A DNA stretch of 6,184 bases, taken from Anaerolineales bacterium (GTDB lineage Bacteria; Chloroflexota; Anaerolineae; 4572-78; NAK82). Below, piece by piece: positions 1 to 5,192 of this stretch (positions within the stretch are counted from its first letter, which is position 1; each line of letters opens with the position of its first letter). The notes beneath the pieces were generated by a model that saw nothing but the letters and a program-made list of their open reading frames with translations, made no database searches and was not told where the DNA came from. The position numbers and the translations under genes are program-made. The stretch is from the NCBI GenBank assembly GCA_024643945.1, contig JAHELX010000376.1:1-6184 (forward strand), read 5' to 3'.

Positions 1-12
1 CTATCCACAACA

Positions 13-1179
13 ATGTATCGCATTGCAATGGCCGCAGGCGTTTTGCTGGCGGTCAGTCTGGCATGCGGCATCGGACGGCGCGCAGCGCCAGAGGCAACCG
101 CGCCGTCCGTCACTCTCACCCATCCCCTGCCGGGCCAGACAGCTCCGGTTGGGGAGCCGGTCTCGGTCGACTCTACATCAGTAGACGCAGATGGGGTTCA
201 GCGCGTCGAGCTTTGGGTGGATGACAAGTTGCTCCGCGTGGACTCCAACCCCAAGGTGAGTTCGCCCTATATCGTATCACAGTCGTGGCAAAGTGATGTG
301 CCCGGGACACACGTCATCCTGGTCAAGGCCTTTGACGCGCAAGGGGTGGAAGGCCAATCTGAGCCAGTGGTCATTACCATAGAGGCGGCGGCACAGACTC
401 TACCCCAGTCTACGCCAGTGGCGCAGGCATCACCCACTCCTAACGAGAAGGAGGTCCCTTCCACACCGTCAGCGTCCTTGGGGACGCCGACATCGCCTCC
501 CTCATCGACTGGGACGCCCACATCCGCACTGCCTACCAACACGCCGAGCGTGATGTGCACACCACCGCCTTGCCAGGCAGACGCGGTGTATTACTGTCCA
601 GGTGATTGCCCCGGCGGGTGTGGCACCCAATGCGCGACCCCCACACCAACAGCTACGCCTCCCTCCTTCGAACCGACCGGGATTGAGACACACGGAGTCT
701 TGAAGCCTGTGTGGGGAAAACCGGAAGTGAAAGACTATCTGGGGTACCCCACCGGCGAGGCCAGCGCCGACCGGCGCTATGCCCGGCAGTACTTCGAATA
801 TGGCTACCTTTACTGGTGGGACCGGCCCGGTCCATCGGACCTTATCTGGGCTGTGGAAATGCCTCAGCCGGCCGCCAGCCAGGGCTTTCGCTGGACCGGC
901 CCTTACGAGGACACCTGGGATGGGGGTGATTCCTTCTCTTGTGACGCAGCGCGGGCTAACCCCAATGGTCCAGTTCGCGGCTTCGGCAAGCTATGGTGCG
1001 ACCATCCCGAAATCGCTCAGGCAATTGGAGCCGCCCGGGAGTCGGAAGACGGTACTGGCAACTCGACTAGCTACGGGGTAGTGCAGTTCTTCCAGGGTGG
1101 TGTGATGCTTTACAGCCCATTGGAGCGTGAGGTGTGGGTGCTCTTCAATGGAGGCGTCTGGCAGCGATATCCACGCTGA
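13..1179 (+). CDS. Secreted lipoprotein with Ig-like domain, Cys-rich motif and LGFP-like C-terminal region
   Basis: Predicted 388-aa cell-surface lipoprotein of unknown function. Residues 1-18 form a short signal peptide ending in SLAC, a loose lipobox with Cys18 as the lipidation site. Residues 31-123 read as a bacterial Ig-like domain (VELWVDD strand, then PGTH-ILVKAFDAQG and a closing VVITI strand). Residues 126-180 are a Thr/Pro/Ser-rich linker with two GTPTS units encoded by a 30-bp-spaced DNA repeat. A six-Cys cluster follows (Cys182, 187, 195, 199, 203, 207). Residues 228-284 resemble an LGFP repeat (LGYPTG, then QYFEYGYLYWW), and 320-388 a second related unit (GFGKLW, QFFQGGVMLY, WVLFNGGVW). 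LGFP-like repeats are usually linked to cell-wall or surface binding; that role is inference here. The ATG at 13 was chosen because it gives a sensible signal peptide. The frame stays open to the window edge and no Shine-Dalgarno is seen, so the true start could lie upstream or at the ATG at 28. Confidence 0.85.
   Translation: MYRIAMAAGVLLAVSLACGIGRRAAPEATAPSVTLTHPLPGQTAPVGEPVSVDSTSVDADGVQRVELWVDDKLLRVDSNPKVSSPYIVSQSWQSDVPGTHVILVKAFDAQGVEGQSEPVVITIEAAAQTLPQSTPVAQASPTPNEKEVPSTPSASLGTPTSPPSSTGTPTSALPTNTPSVMCTPPPCQADAVYYCPGDCPGGCGTQCATPTPTATPPSFEPTGIETHGVLKPVWGKPEVKDYLGYPTGEASADRRYARQYFEYGYLYWWDRPGPSDLIWAVEMPQPAASQGFRWTGPYEDTWDGGDSFSCDAARANPNGPVRGFGKLWCDHPEIAQAIGAARESEDGTGNSTSYGVVQFFQGGVMLYSPLEREVWVLFNGGVWQRYPR
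481..524 (+). repeat. Two-copy 14-bp direct repeat in the lipoprotein linker
   Basis: Copies at 481-494 and 511-524 differ at one base and start 30 bp apart. Both encode the GTPTS unit of the disordered linker. This is typical of linker growth by slippage or local duplication and is unlikely to have a DNA-level role. Confidence 0.6.
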
Positions 1180-1230
1180 GGAACTTTCATATGGTGAAGA
1201 AGCGACGAGGAATGAACCGACCGGGCAAAA

Positions 1231-1352
1231 GAGGGGCCAATATATCTAGTGCCCCATCAAAGTGATCTTGATAGGCCCGATTCAGCCGCCATGGGCGTGG
1301 CCTTGGTATATCATAATCTCTGTTATGGGGTACTAGAAATGTATGGCCCCTC
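1231..1352. repeat. 122-nt imperfect palindrome between converging genes
   Basis: The left arm (1231-1273) and the reverse complement of the right arm (1309-1352) agree at about 35 of 44 aligned positions. Both begin GAGGGGCCA, then share CTAGT, CCCC, GAT and TGATA blocks. The 35-nt centre (1274-1308) can itself fold through GGCC and GCCGCC/GGCGTGGC pairing, so the whole segment could make one long hairpin. It fills most of the gap between the lipoprotein stop (1179) and the S1-protein stop (1396). It may be a MITE-like relic, a bidirectional transcription end structure or a structured RNA. No target-site duplication or U-tract was found to decide between these. Confidence 0.7.
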
Positions 1353-1373
1353 ATCAAGGGTCGAACTTTGATG
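1352..1373. repeat. 22-nt near-perfect palindrome
   Basis: Arms of 11 nt read outward as CATCAAGGGTC and GAACTTTGATG. Nine of eleven position pairs are complementary and one mismatch is a G-T wobble. It abuts the right end of the 122-nt palindrome and lies 23 nt past the stop of the minus-strand S1 gene. It could be part of that gene's 3' hairpin or a protein-binding site; no U-run follows on either strand, so it is not a standard intrinsic terminator. Confidence 0.55.
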
Positions 1374-1395
1374 AACTTACGCCCGACGCCCAAAT

Positions 1396-2133
1396 TCAAC
1401 GCTTTAGACTGGCAGAGATCAATTTCTCGATGTCACGCTGTTTCTTTTTTCCGTTATTGTCCTTGAGCGCGGCTTGAAACGCCAGCGACATCACCGTCTG
1501 GGCAGGCTCTTCCTCTTCTTGTTGAACAGGCTCAGGCTCCGGGGGCTCAGGCGTTTTAATGAACTCTTTCATAGTTAAGTCCACCTTGCGCGCTTTGCGG
1601 TCTACTTTCAGTACCCTGACCTGAACTTTGTTGCCTACCGACACTACTTCGCTCGGCGAGTTGATGTAGCCTTCGGTTAGCTCTGACACATGTACCAGGC
1701 CGTCACGCCCCGTGCCGATGTCAACGAAAACGCCATAGGGTTCAATACGGGTCACGACGCCATCAACTACTATATCGGGTTTCAAGTCTTTAAAGCGACG
1801 AGTCGTAGGTTTAACCATCGTCAAACTGATACGGCCACGTTTCTTATCCACCTTCTTGACCCAAACCTTAACTTCATCGCCGACCTGCACGACTTCGGCC
1901 ACGTTTTTGACACGGCGACGGGCCAGTTCGGAGATGTGGACCAACCCATCCTGGGCAATCCCTATGTCAATGAAAGCGCCAAAATCCGTGACGCTTTTCA
2001 CCTTACCGGTCAGTTCCATACCCGGCCCAAGATCCATAATTGACATATGGTCAGATGCATCTTCAGCTTTGGGTGTCTCCAGACTTATCTCCCCTGTCTC
2101 CGGTGCAGTGACCGACAATTCTTGCTCACTCAT
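1396..2133 (-). CDS. Two-domain S1 RNA-binding protein
   Basis: A 245-aa protein with two S1 (OB-fold) domains at about 36-106 and 118-188. Each carries the family signature: GxVxxVTDFGAFIDIG with GLVHISEL in the first, and GVVTRIEPYGVFVDIG with GLVHVSEL in the second, including the surface Phe/Tyr and His usually used for RNA contact. The N-terminus (1-33) is acidic and probably disordered. After 190 comes a Pro/Glu-rich acidic stretch (195-210), then a Lys/Arg-rich tail with a KKK cluster near 229-231. S1 proteins bind single-stranded RNA in translation or RNA turnover. With two repeats it is far shorter than ribosomal protein S1 (4-6 repeats) and has no PNPase, RNase E or Tex catalytic part, so the exact role is open. 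The ATG at 2133 has a strong Shine-Dalgarno. The gene converges with the lipoprotein gene and diverges from the phospho-signalling genes. Confidence 0.93.
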   Translation of the reverse strand: MSEQELSVTAPETGEISLETPKAEDASDHMSIMDLGPGMELTGKVKSVTDFGAFIDIGIAQDGLVHISELARRRVKNVAEVVQVGDEVKVWVKKVDKKRGRISLTMVKPTTRRFKDLKPDIVVDGVVTRIEPYGVFVDIGTGRDGLVHVSELTEGYINSPSEVVSVGNKVQVRVLKVDRKARKVDLTMKEFIKTPEPPEPEPVQQEEEEPAQTVMSLAFQAALKDNNGKKKQRDIEKLISASLKR

Positions 2134-2138
2134 AAATG

Positions 2139-2145
2139 TCCTCCC
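2139..2145 (-). promoter_or_regulatory. Ribosome binding site of the S1-domain gene
   Basis: On the minus strand GGGAGGA ends five bases before the ATG at 2133. This strong Shine-Dalgarno match supports the chosen start. Confidence 0.8.
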
Positions 2146-2168
2146 TGATGCAAATACACACGGTGAAG

Positions 2169-2197
2169 ATTATACCATCCGCTCGGATTGATGGCAA
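2169..2197 (-). promoter_or_regulatory. Sigma-70-type promoter of the S1-domain gene
   Basis: On the minus strand a perfect TATAAT (-10, 2169-2174) sits 17 bp from TTGCCA (-35, 2192-2197; 5 of 6 consensus). TGG precedes the -10, giving an extended -10 motif. Transcription would start near 2162 with a leader of about 29 nt. A palindrome lies in the spacer (separate entry). Confidence 0.75.
2177..2188. promoter_or_regulatory. Small palindrome inside the S1 promoter spacer (possible operator)
   Basis: ATCCG and CGGAT form 5-bp arms around a 2-bp centre, placed between the -10 and -35 boxes of the S1-gene promoter. The position suits a repressor or spacer-distorting regulator. A match this short could be chance, so this is only a candidate. 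Confidence 0.3.
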
Positions 2198-2228
2198 ATG
2201 TCTACCGTTTTTTTGGGTGGTCGGAACA

Positions 2229-2278
2229 GCCAACTCAAAATACTGCATAGTTCAATTTCACCTCTTAGGAGAGTTGGC
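2229..2278. repeat. Inverted repeat with 8-bp perfect arms
   Basis: GCCAACTC (2229-2236) and GAGTTGGC (2271-2278) are exact reverse complements separated by 34 nt. The right arm overlaps the candidate -35 box for the plus-strand genes, so the pair could be operator half-sites or the base of a hairpin. Confidence 0.45.
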
Positions 2279-2301
2279 CTTTTATAGGCTTCTGGTGTAA
2301 A
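2274..2301 (+). promoter_or_regulatory. Weak promoter candidate for the FHA-PP2C-kinase run
   Basis: TTGGCC (2274-2279; 4 of 6) and TGTAAA (2296-2301; 4 of 6) are 16 bp apart, with TGG before the -10 as an extended element. It is the best plus-strand candidate I see ahead of the signalling genes. It would give a leader of about 220 nt. Matches this weak occur by chance. Confidence 0.25.
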
Positions 2302-2532
2302 CTCCATAAAGTGTGCAAACTGTTGATCATCGTGCCAATAACCTTACCCCTGCCGCCAAATTGTGGTAGATGTACCAAGACATGCCGAGCATTAAGAAGA
2401 GGAATCGCATTGCTTCACCACGAGGACTTTGGATTAAATTGTTTGGGACGGGACGATGTGGGCAAAGGTGGAATTGAACAATCCCAACGTCTTTTACAGT
2501 CTCGGAGGTTAATCGGTACCAGTGTTTCATGG

Positions 2533-3393
2533 GTGCGATATGAACTTGTGGTCAGCCTTGCCATCCTGATGACGTTGGCAGGCGCCAAGCTGGTAACTGC
2601 ATCAGGACATGCTCTCGGCCAATCTTCGACGCCCAACCAACTTGGCGTAACGGCTACCGTGATCAGCACAGTGACTGTACCCCCCTCTTTCACATCAACT
2701 CCGATTGAGGGGATAGCCCCCAAAGACATTTCCACTTCCTCGCCGCAGCCTGCGTTGGGCTTGACGGTGGAACCCTCGCCTGAAACCCGCGTTCCTCCTT
2801 CCTCCACGCCTGTGCAGGATGCTTCCTCCAGCGCGGGCGCGGCTGCCAACGTATCCCCTCCTGACAAATTAGATAATGAGACAGTGCGAGTAGCAGGACA
2901 AAGGGTACGGATTCCGGCCTGGCTGCTTCCAGTTGCCGGCGGGATGCTGGTGTGGGCAGCCGGAGGCATTGTCTTGGTGTCCATCGTAACGTTGCTGTTC
3001 TTGGGTACCCGACGCCGCCAGCGGATGGTTCTCGCTCCTCCCTCAACAGCATCCATCCCGTTTCTCGAGTCAGCCGAGGGCAATCTCTACTTCCGATTGG
3101 ACAAACTTGACGGAGACGGGTTGGTCATCGGTCGCGGCAAACGCGGGGTAGATCTCAGAATTGAAGAGTCCAACATGCATGCCGACACCGTGTCCAATTC
3201 GCACGCACGTATTTATTACGATGCAATTTGTGGTTACGTGGTCATCGAAGATCTAGACAGTACAAACGGAATATATATTAATGGTCGGCGGGCGCCCCGT
3301 AAGAATCTGCTTAAGGATGGATGGGTCGTCGGCCTCGGGAGTGTAACGCTGACGTATCATGACGGTGAGTCGGATACCGGCCCCCTCGACTGA
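2533..3393 (+). CDS. Membrane-anchored FHA-domain protein
   Basis: Predicted 286-aa phosphothreonine reader. From the GTG at 2533, residues 5-23 are hydrophobic (signal peptide or first membrane segment, possible cleavage after SGHA at 27). Residues 30-125 are a Ser/Thr/Pro-rich, probably extracytoplasmic stretch. Residues 130-158 form a membrane helix followed by RRRQR (160-164), placing the C-terminus in the cytoplasm. Residues 183-275 are an FHA domain with its key positions present: IGR (Arg201), SNSH (Ser221, His224) and STNG (Asn245, Gly246), so phosphothreonine binding looks intact. It would recruit phosphorylated partners to the membrane. It is followed after 22 nt by a phosphatase gene and then a kinase gene. 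The start is uncertain: the frame is open from a GTG at 2311 (360 aa), but the extra 74 residues look non-coding and hide the signal peptide. No ribosome binding site sits at a normal distance from 2533. Confidence 0.88.
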   Translation: MRYELVVSLAILMTLAGAKLVTASGHALGQSSTPNQLGVTATVISTVTVPPSFTSTPIEGIAPKDISTSSPQPALGLTVEPSPETRVPPSSTPVQDASSSAGAAANVSPPDKLDNETVRVAGQRVRIPAWLLPVAGGMLVWAAGGIVLVSIVTLLFLGTRRRQRMVLAPPSTASIPFLESAEGNLYFRLDKLDGDGLVIGRGKRGVDLRIEESNMHADTVSNSHARIYYDAICGYVVIEDLDSTNGIYINGRRAPRKNLLKDGWVVGLGSVTLTYHDGESDTGPLD

Positions 3394-3402
3394 CAATATC
3401 CC

Positions 3403-3409
3403 AGGAGAG
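3403..3409 (+). promoter_or_regulatory. Ribosome binding site of the PP2C gene
   Basis: AGGAGAG lies six bases before the GTG at 3416. It decides the start in favour of this GTG over the upstream ATG at 3359, which lies inside the FHA gene and has no Shine-Dalgarno. Confidence 0.75.
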
Positions 3410-3415
3410 ACCGCA

Positions 3416-5140
3416 GTGAAGACAAAATCCTCTTCCCGCCCGCATGACCCCTTCAGGAAAAAGGAGTCCACGGGTGAGCACGAACTTCAGCAGCCGCCTA
3501 TGTTGGAAGAAGTAGACAGCCGCCCGACACTGCCAGTAATAACTTCTGAAGATGGTTTTCGGGCATTGCCAGAGGGTGCATTGTTGGGAGACGAGGCTTA
3601 TTACGTGGCAAGTCTGCGCTCCGAGGGACCTGACCGCAACCTGTATGGCGTAGAGGAGACGCACCCGATCTTTCCCTGCCCCAACCTGGAATGTGGCTAC
3701 CTGGAGAATCCGGCTGGTGAGTGGATCTGTACTGCTTGTGGCGCCCCGTTAAACGGGGTGGTGCCTGTCCATCGACGGCACCAGTTGTGTGAATATCGAG
3801 ATTTTTCCGACGTGGCCATGGTTGCCCGCATGGCGGAACTGGGCCTGAGTCACCCGGGGCTACTTCTTTACCGCTATTTTGCAGAGCGACCTTACGGCGA
3901 CCGGGAGCGCTACTACCTGGTCTTGCCGGACCCCTTGCCCAAATTGGCCAGCAGGATATCTCTGCCCCAAAAGGCCGCCCGTGTATTAGATTGGGGTGCG
4001 CAACTGGCCGATGCACTGGCTTATCTTCATGCCCATAATATTGGCTGGCAACAGGTGAGTGCCGATCACATCGCGTTGCGCGAACGACAAGCGATGTGGC
4101 TTGATCTGAATATGGCTCGGCCACTTCCGTCGAATGGGGCCGACGCAGTGCAGCAGCGGGTGCAAGAGGTGGTCAGTTTGGCTGGTGTGATGTTCCACCT
4201 GGCCGCCGGCGAAGATACCTATCGACCTCAGGTCAATCTGCCCGAAGCGGCAGCCAACGTTTTTGATCGGATATTGGGCAGCCACATCGAGATCACTACG
4301 GCTGAAGACCTGGCCAAAGCTTTCAGAGAGGCCGTGACCGCCATTCGCCGCCCGACTACTCTCCGCCTGCGTGTAGGGCGAGATACCGATGTTGGGATGG
4401 TCCGCGATTTGAACGAGGACAGCCTGTTGGCGTTGGAATTGGACCGCGTGCATCGTTCGATCAGCCAGCCCACTGGCTTGTATGTGGTAGCCGACGGCAT
4501 GGGCGGCCATGCCGCGGGTGATGTGGCAAGTGGTCTGGTCATCAACACGATGGCAGAGAAAATGGCCACCGACCTGTTGGTCCCAGAACTCACCGGAGGT
4601 GTAGATGCCAAATCTTTTGATGCCCAGCGCTGGCTGGCAGACGCTGTACAGTCTGCCAACCTTGCCGTCTACACTCATCGGCAGTCGGCCGGGACCAATA
4701 TGGGAACCACACTGGTTGCTGCGCTCGTGATCGGCAATACGGCTCACATCGCCAACGTCGGCGATAGCCGGGCTTACCTTATCAACGACGACGGCATCCG
4801 CCAGATCACCACCGATCACTCCCTGGTTGAGCGACTGATTGCTCTGGGTCAGATCACGCCAGATGAGGCACGTATCCACCCCCAGCGTAATGTCATCTAC
4901 CGAACTGTCGGCGACAAGGAAGAAACTGAGACTGATCTCTTCGTTCAGCAGTTGAATCCAGGTGACAGCCTTTTATTATGTTCGGATGGATTAAGTGGAA
5001 AAGTAGAGGACGTCGAGATCTGGCGACTCGCCAGGCGTGGTCGATCACCTCAAGAGGCCTGTGAGCAATTGGTCCAGGCCGCCAACGACAATGGGGGCGA
5101 CGACAACGTGACTGTGATTATCATCCAGGCCAGCAGGTAG
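3416..5140 (+). CDS. PP2C-family Ser/Thr phosphatase with zinc ribbon and pseudokinase domain
   Basis: A 574-aa protein that should remove phosphate from Ser/Thr residues in a metal-dependent reaction. Residues 1-60 are polar and disordered. Cys88, Cys93, Cys105 and Cys108 form a zinc-ribbon motif (C-x4-C...C-x2-C). Residues about 115-314 follow a protein-kinase plan (HPGLLLYRYF, YYLVLPD, QLADALAYLHAHNI), but the catalytic loop reads GWQQVSADHI where HRDxKPxN is expected and DFG is replaced by DLN, so this part cannot be a working kinase. Residues 318-573 are a full PP2C domain: NEDS (Asp335), VADGMGGH (Asp360), NVGDSRAYL, CSDG (Asp524) and GGDDNVTVI (Asp563), so all expected metal ligands are present. 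No membrane segment is seen. It starts 22 nt after the FHA gene and ends 52 nt before a kinase gene, so it probably reverses that kinase's work. The start is the GTG with a strong Shine-Dalgarno; an ATG at 3359 would add 19 residues and overlap the FHA gene. Confidence 0.93.
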   Translation: MKTKSSSRPHDPFRKKESTGEHELQQPPMLEEVDSRPTLPVITSEDGFRALPEGALLGDEAYYVASLRSEGPDRNLYGVEETHPIFPCPNLECGYLENPAGEWICTACGAPLNGVVPVHRRHQLCEYRDFSDVAMVARMAELGLSHPGLLLYRYFAERPYGDRERYYLVLPDPLPKLASRISLPQKAARVLDWGAQLADALAYLHAHNIGWQQVSADHIALRERQAMWLDLNMARPLPSNGADAVQQRVQEVVSLAGVMFHLAAGEDTYRPQVNLPEAAANVFDRILGSHIEITTAEDLAKAFREAVTAIRRPTTLRLRVGRDTDVGMVRDLNEDSLLALELDRVHRSISQPTGLYVVADGMGGHAAGDVASGLVINTMAEKMATDLLVPELTGGVDAKSFDAQRWLADAVQSANLAVYTHRQSAGTNMGTTLVAALVIGNTAHIANVGDSRAYLINDDGIRQITTDHSLVERLIALGQITPDEARIHPQRNVIYRTVGDKEETETDLFVQQLNPGDSLLLCSDGLSGKVEDVEIWRLARRGRSPQEACEQLVQAANDNGGDDNVTVIIIQASR

Positions 5141-5180
5141 TGGCAACTAGAGAACACTCAGCAGACAGCGGGCTATATAT

Positions 5181-5185
5181 GAGGT
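5181..5185 (+). promoter_or_regulatory. Ribosome binding site of the kinase gene
   Basis: GAGGT lies seven bases before the ATG at 5193 and supports that start. The ATG at 5179 opens a frame that stops after five codons. Confidence 0.65.
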
Positions 5186-5192
5186 TTCGCAA

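Larger units (their letters stand above)
2134..2532. other. Divergent intergenic region and probable 5' leader of the signalling genes
   Basis: This 399-nt stretch separates the start of the minus-strand S1 gene from the probable start of the plus-strand FHA gene. It holds the S1 promoter and ribosome binding site, a T7 run at 2208-2214, the inverted repeat at 2229-2278 and a weak plus-strand promoter candidate at 2274-2301. From 2311 on it stays open in the FHA frame, but the translated residues look like neither a signal peptide nor a domain, so I read it as leader. A GGAGGT at 2504-2509 lies 23 nt before the chosen GTG, too far for a normal ribosome binding site. Confidence 0.5.

Noticed and set aside
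1187..1399. Minus-strand 70-codon frame overlapping the end of the S1 gene by a few bases
   Set aside because: It needs a TTG start, has no Shine-Dalgarno and lies across the 122-nt palindrome. Its product is rich in Arg/Pro with no recognisable domain.
1690..2191. Two overlapping plus-strand open frames across the S1 gene and its upstream region
   Set aside because: Both are antisense to well-supported S1 domains and show no motif of their own.
2175..2214. Hairpin followed by seven T on the plus strand, looking like an intrinsic terminator
   Set aside because: The stem is short and broken (CCATC/GATGG with an internal ATCC/GGAT alternative), the T-run is about 13 nt away, and no plus-strand gene ends here. 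The symmetry is better explained as part of the minus-strand promoter spacer.
2456..2512. Plus-strand 18-codon mini-ORF in another frame ahead of the FHA gene
   Set aside because: Too short to support, and it has no well-placed Shine-Dalgarno. It could be a leader peptide but nothing shows translation.
2311..2532. N-terminal 74-residue extension of the FHA protein
   Set aside because: The residues show no signal peptide, domain or typical composition, and they would bury the hydrophobic N-terminal segment that fits a normal export signal from 2533. The option is kept as a finding because the start has no clear ribosome binding site.
2415..3083. Minus-strand open frame of 222 codons opposite the FHA gene
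   Set aside because: It is antisense to the signal peptide, linker and membrane helix of the FHA protein, and its composition mirrors the P/S/T-rich coding of that strand.
3359..3415. Upstream ATG start for the PP2C gene
   Set aside because: It overlaps the FHA gene by 35 nt and has no Shine-Dalgarno, whereas the GTG at 3416 has AGGAGAG at ideal spacing.
3986..4879. Long minus-strand open frame (297 codons) inside the PP2C gene
   Set aside because: It is fully antisense to a gene with clear kinase-like and PP2C motifs. Its product has no domain and follows from the base composition of the true frame.
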